From: Geomonas ferrireducens
GTDB lineage: Bacteria > Desulfobacterota > Desulfuromonadia > Geobacterales > Geobacteraceae
Assembly: GCF_004917065.1 (NCBI RefSeq)
Contig: NZ_SSYA01000003.1
Span: 1-64,000 of the forward strand
Reading direction: 5' to 3'
DNA length: 64,000 nt
Under the pieces are notes generated by a model. It saw nothing but the letters and a program-made list of their open reading frames with translations. It was not told the DNA's origin and did not search any database. Positions 43,353 through 51,812 of this stretch are shown one piece after another. Both the position numbers and the translations under genes were made by a program. The first letter of the stretch is position 1, and every line of letters starts with the position of its first letter.

Positions 43353-43772
43353 TTAACCGATGGTGATGTTACCTTCGGTGACGGTGAACGGGATCTTAGC
43401 GAGCGGGCGCGGGGGAGGGCCCCCCAGCACGGTTCCGTCGGTGGAGAACTGGCCGCCGTGGCAGGGACAGAGAAACTGCTGCTTCTCCTTCACCCACTGC
43501 ACGATGCAGCCAAGATGGGTGCAGACTGCGGAGAGCGCGACCAGTTGGCCGCTGCTCGTCTTGATGAGGACGGCGGAGGACCCGGCGAACTCGAAGAACT
43601 TGGCGTCCCCCTCCTTCAGCTCCCCGGCCGGTATCACCAGTTTGGCAGCCCCTCCCTGTCCGGATCTGGGTGCCAGGTAGCGCAGCACCGGGTACCCGGC
43701 GGCAGCCGCGGCCGCGACCGTGCAGCCGGCCACGCAGACCCCGAGAAACTTCCTTCTCCCTTCGTTCTCCAT
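43353..43772 (-). CDS. Rieske iron-sulfur protein of the bc complex
   Basis: A 139-residue protein with a twin-arginine-like N-terminus (EGRRKFLGVCVAG) and a single TM anchor, then the Rieske fold with ligands CTHLGC and CPCHGGQF, including the disulfide cysteines, and the PPRPL loop. First gene of the bc operon. The ATG at 43772 has GGGGAAGG upstream. A 19-base inverted repeat 41-59 bases upstream may be its operator. Confidence 0.95.
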   Translation of the reverse strand: MENEGRRKFLGVCVAGCTVAAAAAAGYPVLRYLAPRSGQGGAAKLVIPAGELKEGDAKFFEFAGSSAVLIKTSSGQLVALSAVCTHLGCIVQWVKEKQQFLCPCHGGQFSTDGTVLGGPPPRPLAKIPFTVTEGNITIG

Positions 43773-43812
43773 GCCTTCCCCCCGCAAGTGTCGGTTGATT
43801 CGGCACAAGTAT

Positions 43813-43831
43813 AATGACCACTTGGGTCATT
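43813..43831. promoter_or_regulatory. Perfect inverted repeat, probable operator
   Basis: AATGACC-ACTTG-GGTCATT is a perfect 7-bp dyad with a five-base spacer, placed just upstream of the Rieske gene on the minus strand and about 180 bases before the CMD/arsS pair on the plus strand. It overlaps a TATAAT-like sequence (43810-43815, TATAAT). The binding regulator is unknown. Confidence 0.55.
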
Positions 43832-44010
43832 TCAAGCGACTTTCTTCATGAATATCAGGTGTCCCCGCCGTTCATCCCCCCGCGTGGGCGGAACTTCAAG
43901 GCTTTAACAGAGGCGTCCGCTCATGAGGGAGCACCCTCTTTCCCTTTACCCGCAGCGCCGTTTCCGATATGCTTCCCCGGCTGTACCCGCAACAACGAAA
44001 AGGAGGACGC

Positions 44011-44343
44011 ATGGAAACCTACTACGACCCGAAGGACCTCGGGAGCTTCGCCGAGATCGGCAAGGACGCGCCGGAACTGGCCGGGAAGTTTTTCGACTAC
44101 TACAACGAGGTCTTCGCCGAAGGGGAGCTCACCGAAAGGGAAAAGGCCTTGATCGCCCTCGCCGTCGCCCACACCGTGCAGTGCCCCTACTGCATCGACG
44201 CCTACACGAGGGCCTGCCTCGAGAAGGGATCGCACCTGGGAGAGATGACCGAGGCCCTGCACGTGGTGACCGCGATCCGCGGCGGCGCCTCGTTGGTACA
44301 CGGGGTGCAGATGCGCAAGATCGCGGAAAAACTTTCGCTCTAG
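44011..44343 (+). CDS. Carboxymuconolactone decarboxylase-family protein (arsenosugar-associated peroxidase-like)
   Basis: A 110-residue AhpD/CMD-fold protein with the redox motif QCPYCIDAY (CX2C) followed by helices typical of the family. The small CMD protein immediately before a selenoprotein-type radical SAM gene is the known pairing described for arsenosugar biosynthesis loci. AAAGGAGG precedes the ATG at 44011. It probably handles a thiol, selenol or peroxide redox step; the exact reaction is not established. Confidence 0.88.
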   Translation: METYYDPKDLGSFAEIGKDAPELAGKFFDYYNEVFAEGELTEREKALIALAVAHTVQCPYCIDAYTRACLEKGSHLGEMTEALHVVTAIRGGASLVHGVQMRKIAEKLSL

Positions 44344-44351
44344 GAGACGGG

Positions 44352-45332
44352 ATGCCCGGAACAACGCAAAACAACGCGACGGAGAGCTTCCGGCAACGGC
44401 TCGCGCGCCACGAGCTCCGCCTCGAGCGGGACGAGACCCACGCGCTGCAGGTGAATGTAGGCCTTGTCTGCAACTTGGCCTGCGGGCACTGCCACCTGGA
44501 GGCGGGTCCCGCCCGGAGCGAGATTATGGAGCGCCCGGTGATGGACGAGGTGATCGCCGCCGCCGCGCGCCTTCCCTTTGCCGTCATCGACGTGACCGGC
44601 GGCGCCCCGGAACTGGTGCCGGAGCTCCCCTACCTTTTACGCGGCCTGGCACCTCACGCCGTGAGGCTCATCGTGCGCACGAACCTGGTCGTCCTGGAGG
44701 GGGAGCGGGGCGAGCCCCTCATGGAACTCTACCGCGACCTAGGCGTCACGCTTGTCGCCTCGCTTCCCGCCGCCAACCAGGCGCAAACCGACGCACAGCG
44801 CGGTGCCGGGGTCTGGGAGCGAAGCATGGCGGCACTTGCGCGTCTGAACGCGCTCGGCTACGGCATGCCGGGAAGCCCGCTCGAGCTCGACCTCGTCAGC
44901 AACCCTTCGGGCGCCTTCCTCCCGGCGCCGCAGCTCCAGGCCCAGGAGAAGTTCCGGCGCGATCTCGCACGCAGGCACGGCGTCAGCTTCCACAACCTCT
45001 ACACCTTCGCCAACGCGCCGCTCGGCCGCTTCCGCCTCTTCCTTGAGCGCTCGGGGAACCTGGACGCCTACCTCGACAAGCTTGCCTCCGGCTTCAACCC
45101 CTGCGCCGTCTCCGGCGTAATGTGCCGCAGCCAGCTCTCCGTCGACTGGACGGGACGCCTCTACGACTGCGATTTTCACCTCTCCCGCGGCATCAACATG
45201 GGGGGGGAGGAGCGCTTCCTGCGGGAGCTCACCGAGCTTCCCGCGCCGGGCACATCCATCCCCGCCGCCGACCACTGCTACGCCTGCACCGTGGGCGCCG
45301 GCTTCACCTGAGGGGGGAGCATCGTGGCCTAG
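44352..45332 (+). CDS. arsS: Radical SAM protein ArsS, probable selenoprotein (UGA at codon 320 read as Sec)
   Basis: A radical SAM enzyme with CNLACGHC (Cys40, 44, 47) and the DUF3641-type C-terminal region (NPCAVSGVMCRSQLSVDW, LYDCDF, HCYACTVGAG). The plain reading stops at 45311 after GAGFT. In this family the conserved C-terminal ending is GAG-x-x-(Cys or Sec)-GG, and here the UGA is followed in frame by GGSIVA and a TAG at 45330. The UGA thus sits exactly at the Cys/Sec position. A hairpin 12 bases after the UGA could be the SECIS element. The role is in arsenosugar precursor formation (5'-deoxyadenosyl transfer to arsenic species). GGAGA precedes the ATG. Confidence 0.85.
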
Positions 45333-45341
45333 TTAGGCCGC
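45324..45341 (+). promoter_or_regulatory. Putative bacterial SECIS hairpin
   Basis: GUGGCC-UAGUUA-GGCCGC forms a six-pair stem (one G-U) with a six-base loop. The loop begins 18 bases after the UGA, inside the distance seen for bacterial SECIS elements. The loop sequence does not match the E. coli type closely. Confidence 0.45.
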
Positions 45342-45443
45342 CGGTCCGCAAATTTTTCATTGGGAAGTCGTCTCTTCTGCGCTATAGTGGCCCCTGGCCC
45401 CGAGTGCTCAGCGCCCGCGGCGACGCCGGGAAAGGAGGAACAT

Positions 45444-45638
45444 GTGGCGAGAAAACCGCTGGTAAAAAAGGACGAATGCATCAGTTGCGGCATCTGCATC
45501 GGGAACCTTCCCGCCGTGTTCCGCTTTGACGACCACGGCAAGTCCGAGTGTTACGACCCGGAAGGGGCCGACGAGGCGGAGATCCAGGCCCGCGCCATCG
45601 ACCTCTGCCCGGTCTCCTGCATCATCTGGGAGGAGTAG
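45444..45638 (+). CDS. Small [4Fe-4S] ferredoxin
   Basis: A 64-residue ferredoxin. Ligands are in CISCGIC and the later CPVSC, which gives one [4Fe-4S] cluster with an extra cysteine. The GTG start at 45444 follows AAAGGAGG by five bases; an ATG two bases upstream is out of frame. It could supply electrons to nearby radical SAM or redox enzymes. The following kinase gene starts nine bases after its stop. Confidence 0.9.
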   Translation: MARKPLVKKDECISCGICIGNLPAVFRFDDHGKSECYDPEGADEAEIQARAIDLCPVSCIIWEE

Positions 45639-45647
45639 GCACTCCCC

Positions 45648-46739
45648 ATGAGACGAACCGACCTCTTCAGGGGCGCCACCCTTTTCGCCTGCGTCGTCGC
45701 CATAAGCCTTCTGCATTACCTCACACCGCTCAGGCTCGCGGTGTTGCACGACATCTTCCAGCGCCTGTACTACATCCCCATCATCCTATCCGCCTTCTGG
45801 TTCGGTTTTCGCGGCGGCATCGGCTGCGCCATCCTTGTCACCATCGCCTACGCCCCCCACATCCTCTTCCAGTGGGGCGGCCACATCGCCATGGAGATGG
45901 AGAAATACCTCGAGGTCATCCTCTACAACGTGGTAGGGGGGATCACCGGCTTCCTGTCGCAGCAGGACCGTTTCCGCCGCGAGGAGCTGGAGCGTAGCGC
46001 CAAGGGGCTCGAGGACTCCTACCGGCAGTTGAAAGAGCAGTCCGAGCTCATCATCAGGATCGAGGAGCAGTTGCGGCGCGCCGAGCGCCTCTCCGCCCTG
46101 GGCGAGCTCTCCGCCATCCTGGCCCACGAGATCCGCAACCCCTTAGCCTCGATCCGCGGCACCGCCGAAATCCTCATGGAGGACGGCAGCACGGCCAACC
46201 GCCACGAATTTCTGGAGATCCTCGTCAAGGAGTCCGACCGCCTGAACCGCGTCGTCGAGGACTTCCTGCGCATGGCGCGCCCGGAGCCGGCCGACAAGAG
46301 GGAATGCGACTTGAACGAAGAACTTGCCAACATCGTGACCCTCCTCTCCGCCCAGGCCCTCACCGGCGGCGTCACTCTTGAGCTCGAACGCAGTGCGCTC
46401 CCGCAGGTGGTCGCCGATCCCGGGAAGCTGCACCAGGCCTTCATGAACATCCTGCTGAACGCGATCCAGGCCTCGTCGCATGGGGGGAAGGTGCGCGTCG
46501 CCACCAACTTGGGGCGCGATGGACGCATCGAGATCCGCTTCACCGACGAGGGGAGCGGCATCTCCGCCGAGGCGCTCGCCAAGATCTTCGAACCCTTCTT
46601 CACCACCAAGGGAAGCGGCACCGGCTTAGGGCTCTCCATCACCAAGAAGATCATCGAAGGGCATGGCGGCACCCTGGAGGTGCAGAGCGAGCCGGGGCGC
46701 GGGACCACCTTCCTGGTAGCTCTCCCGCTCTCCGCGTAG
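45648..46739 (+). CDS. Sensor histidine kinase
   Basis: A 363-residue kinase with three to four N-terminal TM helices (about 8-105), a coiled coil, HisKA with LAHEIRNPLASIR and a HATPase domain (NILLNAIQAS, TDEGSGIS, GSGTGLGLSITKKII). There is no extracytoplasmic sensor domain, so the TM bundle itself or the linker is the likely sensor. No response regulator lies next to it. Its last gene neighbour upstream is the ferredoxin, with the ribosome site inside that gene's end. Confidence 0.93.
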   Translation: MRRTDLFRGATLFACVVAISLLHYLTPLRLAVLHDIFQRLYYIPIILSAFWFGFRGGIGCAILVTIAYAPHILFQWGGHIAMEMEKYLEVILYNVVGGITGFLSQQDRFRREELERSAKGLEDSYRQLKEQSELIIRIEEQLRRAERLSALGELSAILAHEIRNPLASIRGTAEILMEDGSTANRHEFLEILVKESDRLNRVVEDFLRMARPEPADKRECDLNEELANIVTLLSAQALTGGVTLELERSALPQVVADPGKLHQAFMNILLNAIQASSHGGKVRVATNLGRDGRIEIRFTDEGSGISAEALAKIFEPFFTTKGSGTGLGLSITKKIIEGHGGTLEVQSEPGRGTTFLVALPLSA

Positions 46740-46851
46740 TGTGGAAAATCCTACGCCGGCTGCCGGATATTCCACAGAAGGCGGGCGCATGTGCCCCAGG
46801 CGGTCTTCCCGGCAGCAAGTGATCCCGGTGAGTTACCCCTTTCCCGCGGCG

Positions 46852-46867
46852 TGGCACGTTCCTTGAA
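46852..46867 (+). promoter_or_regulatory. Sigma-54-like promoter element
   Basis: TGGCAC-GTTCC-TTGAA has a perfect -24 box and correct spacing, but the -12 box reads TTGAA instead of TTGCA. It lies 66 bases before the HMA-domain gene. The -12 mismatch makes activity uncertain. Confidence 0.4.
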
Positions 46868-46932
46868 AAATGGTTCCCCGACCGAGCCCGCAGGACGCAT
46901 CCCGCGTCAGCCACGCCGGTCCGGGAGAGCTT

Positions 46933-47340
46933 ATGAAAAACAGGATATGGAACAGCGTCCTCTTGCTCGTCGTGGTCACGGTGCTTGGCGTCTTCGCCTT
47001 TTACGTTAGGGTGGGGGCTACCGCCGACCAGGTCGTCGTGCTGCGCACCTCCGGGATGACCTGCGGCGCCTGCGTCAAGAAGATCAACGAGGCTCTGCAG
47101 ACGCAGAAGGGGGTGGCGGCCACCGAGGTGGACCTTGAAAGCGGGCTCGTCATAGCCGGTTACGACTCGAAGCAGGTGGCCCCGGAACGGCTGGCCGCCG
47201 CGGTAGAGAAGTGCGGCTTCGCCTCCAAGGTTGCCGGCGTGCTCACCCCAGAGCAGTTCCGCACCATGGCCGGGCGCGACCTGGGTGGCAAGGCCGCCGT
47301 CGGTGGCTGCTGCGGCAAAGTGGGCTGCGGCGGGAAGTAA
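46933..47340 (+). CDS. Membrane-anchored heavy-metal-associated (HMA) domain protein
   Basis: A 135-residue protein with an N-terminal TM/signal segment (WNSVLLLVVVTVLGVFAFYV), a ferredoxin-like HMA domain with GMTCGACVKKI as the metal-binding loop (about 35-105), and a Cys-rich tail (GGCCGKVGCGGK). It probably binds Cu(I), Hg(II) or a similar soft metal outside the membrane. It is not attached to a P-type ATPase. GGGAGAGC precedes the ATG at 46933. Confidence 0.88.
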   Translation: MKNRIWNSVLLLVVVTVLGVFAFYVRVGATADQVVVLRTSGMTCGACVKKINEALQTQKGVAATEVDLESGLVIAGYDSKQVAPERLAAAVEKCGFASKVAGVLTPEQFRTMAGRDLGGKAAVGGCCGKVGCGGK

Positions 47341-47343
47341 AAC

Positions 47344-47370
47344 ACGTTCTACGTTCTACGTTCTACGTTG
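47344..47370 (+). repeat. Short tandem repeat (ACGTTCT)
   Basis: Three exact copies of the seven-base unit ACGTTCT are followed by a partial ACGTTG, in the gap between the HMA and DUF2318 genes. Confidence 0.8.
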
Positions 47371-47421
47371 AAAACCTTCATATCACACGGCTTTAGCGAG
47401 CCGGATCAAAAGGAGCTTCAC

Positions 47422-47895
47422 ATGGTTCAGCAGAACAAAAAAGGATTGCAGTCCCTCATCATCGCCCTTGTCGCCGTTGCGGCCATGGCCACCGTCGCCG
47501 TCGCGTTCTCCCTCCCCGGCATGGGCAAGTACGAGAAGGTGAAGCCGGTGAACGGCGCCGTAACCATCCCGGTAGCCAAGGTGAACGACGGCAAGGCGCA
47601 CTATTACAAACTCGCCGACGGCGGCAAGGAGATCAACTTCTTCGTCGTCAAGGGAAGCGACGGCCAGCTCCACACCGCCTTCGACGCCTGCGACGTCTGC
47701 TACCGCGAGAAAAAGGGGTATGAGCAGCAGGGCGACAAGATGAACTGCAACAACTGCAACCAGAAGTTCGCCATCAACAAGATCGGTGCCGCCTCCGGTG
47801 GCGGGTGCAACCCCTCGCACCTGGCCGCCAAGGTCGATGCGAGCAACGTCACCATCTCGGTCACCGATCTGAAGTCCGGCGCGCGCTTCTTCTAG
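47422..47895 (+). CDS. DUF2318 (Fe-S-containing membrane-like) protein
   Basis: A 157-residue exported protein: an N-terminal hydrophobic segment (LIIALVAVAAMATVAVAF), then a domain with CDVCYREKKGY, MNCNNCNQKFAINKIG and GGGCNPSH, the cysteine pattern of DUF2318. Family members occur with iron or copper transport systems and bind metal or heme. AAAAGGAG precedes the ATG at 47422. Likely cotranscribed with the HMA gene 81 bases upstream. Confidence 0.88.
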   Translation: MVQQNKKGLQSLIIALVAVAAMATVAVAFSLPGMGKYEKVKPVNGAVTIPVAKVNDGKAHYYKLADGGKEINFFVVKGSDGQLHTAFDACDVCYREKKGYEQQGDKMNCNNCNQKFAINKIGAASGGGCNPSHLAAKVDASNVTISVTDLKSGARFF

Positions 47896-48150
47896 TTTGA
47901 AGTCCCCCCTTCGCCCCGTTGGGGCTACGGGGGGCAGGCTCCCCTTCGCAAAGGGGGGGACGCGAGGTCCCCTGCAGCGCTTTGTGGGACGCCTCGTTTA
48001 GGGTGACTGGCCGGAATGCAAGCAACGCCGGGGCGCGGCACGAGCGCCCCGGCGTTTTTTCGTCTATGAGAATTGAGTGCCGCTCGCCACGTAGCACTGC
48101 CCGAGCCCTGACGTTCCCCCCTTTGCGAAGGGGGGACAGGGGGGGATTTG
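47896..48150. repeat. Composite C/G-rich intergenic repeat, copy 1
   Basis: Contains CCCCCCTTCGCCCCGTTGGGGCTACGGGGGGC at the left (47903-47936, described by its ends) and CCCCCCTTTGCGAAGGGGGG followed by ACAGGGGGGGATTTG at the right (48115-48147). Both modules recur at 57370-57530, in the other order. Between them is an intrinsic terminator (48025-48060). No gene is seen. Confidence 0.7.
48025..48060 (+). terminator. Rho-independent terminator
   Basis: ACGCCGGGGCGC / GCGCCCCGGCGT, a perfect 12-bp stem with a seven-base loop, is followed by TTTTTT. It ends the HMA/DUF2318 transcription unit. Confidence 0.92.
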
Positions 48151-48278
48151 CCTCGGTCAGACGTCGGCCTTGCCCCCGCCGCCTTGAGTTTTTATGTGGG
48201 GAAGTTGGAGCCTTGGGTTGACACCCGTCTCGCCGCCGGTGTATTACAGAAAGTGCAGTTAGCATCAGGGGGTATTAC

Positions 48279-48905
48279 GTGAGCAAAGACAAAGACGAGC
48301 GCAAGAGGTCACACCTCCGGCTCGTGGTGAACAACGCGGAGATACGCAGCGCCAGACCTTCGGCACCGGAGCAGGAGTTCGTCCCGCTCGAGGAGCTGAT
48401 CGCCAACCGCGACGCGTTCCGTTCCGCCTTCTACCGCGGCATGGGGAGGCTGCAGACCAAGGGGTACCAGTCCCTGGAGCGCTTCTTGGCCGGCCGCGAG
48501 GCCCCTTACGGCATCGACCCCGTGCACGGCAAGGTGATGGTCCTCCCCGCGGGACACCTCTCCCCCGAATCGCTCGAATACGGCTCGCCGCAGGACGAGG
48601 TGCTCCTCAGCATCTCCGAAGACGCCGGCGGCACCGGCCTTTGCTTCTCCCTGGAGATGATCCTCCCGTACTTCAGCGAGGACGACCAGGTCATGGAGGA
48701 GGCGCTTCTCTTCGCCCCGGTGCTGCAGTACGGCGCCCTGTTCCTCGAGGAGAACCCCCACGACGGCATGTTGGATCTCATCTACCGGCTCGCCGTGCCG
48801 CTCTATCCCCCTCTGCTCACGGCACGGCTCGCCGAGCGGATGTTCTCCATCTTCTCCTTCGAGCTGAAGGAAACCTTCCTCACCCTCTCCGACTACCCCG
48901 AATAA
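48279..48905 (+). CDS. Hypothetical protein, 208 residues
   Basis: A cytosolic protein with a charged N-terminus (MSKDKDERKR). The GTG at 48279 follows CAGGGGG by six bases. The body is acidic and helical, with a repeated hydrophobic pattern but no cysteine cluster, signal peptide or known motif. I do not recognise the family. It stands alone between a terminator and the cytochrome operon; a hairpin at 48917-48939 follows its stop. Confidence 0.75.
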   Translation: MSKDKDERKRSHLRLVVNNAEIRSARPSAPEQEFVPLEELIANRDAFRSAFYRGMGRLQTKGYQSLERFLAGREAPYGIDPVHGKVMVLPAGHLSPESLEYGSPQDEVLLSISEDAGGTGLCFSLEMILPYFSEDDQVMEEALLFAPVLQYGALFLEENPHDGMLDLIYRLAVPLYPPLLTARLAERMFSIFSFELKETFLTLSDYPE

Positions 48906-48916
48906 AAGGCGAAAGA

Positions 48917-48939
48917 GGGGGTGTTACCGCCACACCCCC
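48917..48939 (+). terminator. Hairpin after the 208-residue gene
   Basis: GGGGGTGT / ACACCCCC with a seven-base loop; no clear T-run follows. It probably ends transcription or protects the 3' end. The remaining 218 bases to the cytochrome start show no gene; they should hold the conduit operon promoter. Confidence 0.55.
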
Positions 48940-49157
48940 GATCTATTGCTTGAAAAAAAAGTGCAAATCTGTTAGATAGACTGGGGATTTTCCCGAAGCC
49001 TGCCTGGCTTCCCTGCAGCCGCTTCCCGGGCCGCGTCCTGCCGCTTATGGGGAATACCATTGTTATGGGAGGAACCTCTGCCTCCCCTGGAATTTGCATT
49101 GATTGTGTTGGCTGGCCCCATGTCCACCATTCCAATCTTACTTGCTAGGGTGTCATC

Positions 49158-50486
49158 ATGAAGATGCTTGCCTTTGTCCCTTTCGCGCTGGCCGCGCTGC
49201 TTCTCACCTCTGCCGGCAACGCCCGTGGCGACTCCTGCGTTACCTCGGCCTGCCACGTCGAAATTGCCAAAATTGCCGTTCCGCACGCCCCCGTCAAGGA
49301 GGGTGACTGCGCGAGCTGTCACAACGCCGTCTCCAAGGAGCACCCGATCAAGGGGGGCAAGAGCTTCCAGCTTGCCGCCAAGGGTGGAGCGCTCTGCACC
49401 GGCTGCCACGACGGGCTCGCCTCCAAGAAACTGGTGCACGAGCCTGTGAAAAGCGGGGAGTGCACCGCCTGCCACAAGCCGCACGGCAGCTCCGGCCGCT
49501 TCCTGCTCGAAAAGGGGGACGACCAGAACCCGCTCTGCACCGGCTGCCACGACCAGGCCGCCTTCCAGCAGCGCTTCATGCACGGCCCCGCCGCGGTCGG
49601 CTCCTGCACCGAGTGCCACGACCCGCACCAGTCCCAGGAGAAGGCGCTTCTCAAACAGAACGTGCGCGACACCTGCCTTAGGTGCCATTCCGACTTCAAC
49701 AGCCAGCTGAAGGCCGCCGTCTTCCAGCACCCGCCGGTGAAGAAGGACCCCTGCACCACCTGCCACAATCCGCACGGCTCGGGCGTTCCCATGTTCCTCG
49801 TCAAGAAGATGCCCGACCTTTGCATCTCCTGCCACGCCTCCATCGGCAAGAAGATCGCCGAGGCGAAGGTGCTGCACAAGCCGATCAAGTCCGAGGCCGG
49901 CTGCAGTAGCTGCCACTCGAGCCACTTCTCGAAAGCAAAGGGCCTTTTGGCCTTCACCGAGATGGAGACCTGCCTCTCCTGCCACGGCACCGACAAGCCT
50001 CCCCTGAAGAACATCAAGAAGGAGATCGCCAACAAGAAGTACCTGCACGGCCCGCTCAAAAACGGCGAGTGCAAGGGGTGCCACGACCCGCACGGCTCCA
50101 ACTACTTCCGGATGCTCGGCGGCAACTATCCCGAGACCCTCTACGCCCCCTATAAGGACGGGCTGTACGACGCGTGCCTTAAGTGCCACGAGAAGAACCT
50201 GTTGCGCTTCGCCGACACCACCATCTACACGAAGTTCAGAAACGGCAACCGCAACCTGCACTACGTCCACGTGGTGAACAGCCGCAAGGGACGCACCTGC
50301 CGCGTCTGCCACGCGCCCCACGCAAGCAGCGGCGAGAAGCTCATCAACGTGGAAGGGGTGCAGTTCGGCGAGTGGAAGGTACCCATCAACTTCAAGACGA
50401 CCGCAGCCGGCGGTTCCTGCGCCCCCGGATGCCACCGCCCACTCGCCTACAACCGCGACAAGGCCGAGGATTACAGCATCAAGTAA
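49158..50486 (+). CDS. Multiheme c-type cytochrome (13 CXXCH plus two atypical sites)
   Basis: A 442-residue secreted cytochrome. After a signal peptide (cleavage near residue 24) there are 13 CXXCH motifs plus CVTSACH (CX4CH) near the N-terminus and CAPGCH (CX3CH) near the C-terminus, so up to 15 hemes. Repeats of the CXXCHxPHG/S doubled-CXXCH type (CTACHKPHGS, CTTCHNPHGS, CKGCHDPHGS) are evident. No lipobox, so it is probably periplasmic. First gene of the six-gene conduit operon. Confidence 0.94.
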   Translation: MKMLAFVPFALAALLLTSAGNARGDSCVTSACHVEIAKIAVPHAPVKEGDCASCHNAVSKEHPIKGGKSFQLAAKGGALCTGCHDGLASKKLVHEPVKSGECTACHKPHGSSGRFLLEKGDDQNPLCTGCHDQAAFQQRFMHGPAAVGSCTECHDPHQSQEKALLKQNVRDTCLRCHSDFNSQLKAAVFQHPPVKKDPCTTCHNPHGSGVPMFLVKKMPDLCISCHASIGKKIAEAKVLHKPIKSEAGCSSCHSSHFSKAKGLLAFTEMETCLSCHGTDKPPLKNIKKEIANKKYLHGPLKNGECKGCHDPHGSNYFRMLGGNYPETLYAPYKDGLYDACLKCHEKNLLRFADTTIYTKFRNGNRNLHYVHVVNSRKGRTCRVCHAPHASSGEKLINVEGVQFGEWKVPINFKTTAAGGSCAPGCHRPLAYNRDKAEDYSIK

Positions 50487-50543
50487 CGGAGAACCCGTGC
50501 CCGGCACGGCAAGCAACACCCATAGGTCAAGGAGAAAAAGGAG

Positions 50544-51716
50544 ATGTCAGCAATGCTTCGTGGTAGCAGGTCGTTTCATGCGGGGAGAGGTTTCATGGTG
50601 CTGGCGCTCGCGCTCGTCGCCTTCGGGCTCACCGGCTGCGGCGCGAGAAAGCTCGGTTCCGGTGAGCCGGTGTTCTGGCCACCCGACCCCAACCCCCCCA
50701 GGGTTCAGTTCCTGAAAGGGGTCTCCGCCTCCAAGGACGTGACGAAGGACAAGGCCAGCGTGAAACTCCTCTCCCTCTCCAACGAGGAGGAGGACACCAA
50801 TAAGGTCATCGCCAAGCCGTACGGCATCGCCTCGAACAAGGGGCGCATCTACGTCGTCGACACCATCCAGAACAACGTCGCCATCTTCGACCTGGTAAAA
50901 GAGACCTACGAGATACTCCCCGGGAGCAAGGGGCAGGGCAAGCTCAAAAAGCCGATCAACATCGCCGTCGCCTCCGACGGCAACGTCTTCGTCGCCGACA
51001 CCTTCCGCAAGGAGGTGATGATGTACGACGAAATGGGCAACTTCGTCAGGGCCTACGGCAAGGACATCCAGATGAAGCCGGTCGACGTCGCCGTCGACGA
51101 CAAGAACATCTACGCCCTGGACATCTCCAACAACGAGATCAAGATCATCGACCGCCAAAGCGGCGACTTGGCCGGCGCCATCGGCAAGGGGAGCGAGACC
51201 CAGCAGGGGCTGTCGCTTCCCACCAACCTCACCATGGACAAGGACGGCTACCTCTACGTCACCAACGCCGGCACCGGCAAAGTGGTGAAGCTCGACCGCG
51301 ACGGGCACATCGTGCACACCTTCGGCGGGCTCGGCGATTCCTTCGGCGAGTTCGGCCGTCCCCGCGGCATCTCCGTCGACGACAAGGGGCGCATCTACGT
51401 CGCCGACGCCTCGCATCAGAACGTGCAGATCTTCAACGAGACCGGGCGCATCCTGATGTTCTTCGGAGACCCGGGCTACGTCTACGAATCGCTCAACCTC
51501 CCCGCCGGGGTGATGGTGATCAGGGACAACCTCGACTACTTCCAGAAGCTTGCCGCGCCCAACTTCATCCTCGAGGAGGTCATCGTGGTGACCAACCAGT
51601 TCGGGCCCGTGAAGGTCTCCTTCTACGGCCTCGGGCAGATGAAGGACTTCAAGGGGTATGAGAGCCTCCCGAAGCCGGCGCCGAAAGGGAAGGGCGAAGC
51701 GGAAGGGAAGAAGTAA
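50544..51716 (+). CDS. NHL-repeat beta-propeller lipoprotein (first)
   Basis: A 390-residue protein with a lipoprotein signal (ALVAFGLTGCG) and a six-bladed NHL propeller: blades are marked by IYVVDTIQNNVAIFD, VFVADTFRKEVMMYD, IYALDISNNEIKIID, LYVTNAGTGKVVKLD, IYVADASHQNVQIFN. It is probably anchored in the outer membrane. Such propellers are protein-protein scaffolds; in this operon it may organise the cytochromes around the porin. AAGGAG precedes the ATG at 50544. Confidence 0.9.
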   Translation: MSAMLRGSRSFHAGRGFMVLALALVAFGLTGCGARKLGSGEPVFWPPDPNPPRVQFLKGVSASKDVTKDKASVKLLSLSNEEEDTNKVIAKPYGIASNKGRIYVVDTIQNNVAIFDLVKETYEILPGSKGQGKLKKPINIAVASDGNVFVADTFRKEVMMYDEMGNFVRAYGKDIQMKPVDVAVDDKNIYALDISNNEIKIIDRQSGDLAGAIGKGSETQQGLSLPTNLTMDKDGYLYVTNAGTGKVVKLDRDGHIVHTFGGLGDSFGEFGRPRGISVDDKGRIYVADASHQNVQIFNETGRILMFFGDPGYVYESLNLPAGVMVIRDNLDYFQKLAAPNFILEEVIVVTNQFGPVKVSFYGLGQMKDFKGYESLPKPAPKGKGEAEGKK

Positions 51717-51812
51717 CAAAGTTCACTGAAATGCCTTAGGAGACGTCGCGCCGGCCGTAAAGGCGGGCGCGACAACCCTTTCACGGGGTTCCTGCGGCGA
51801 CCCAAGGGGCAC

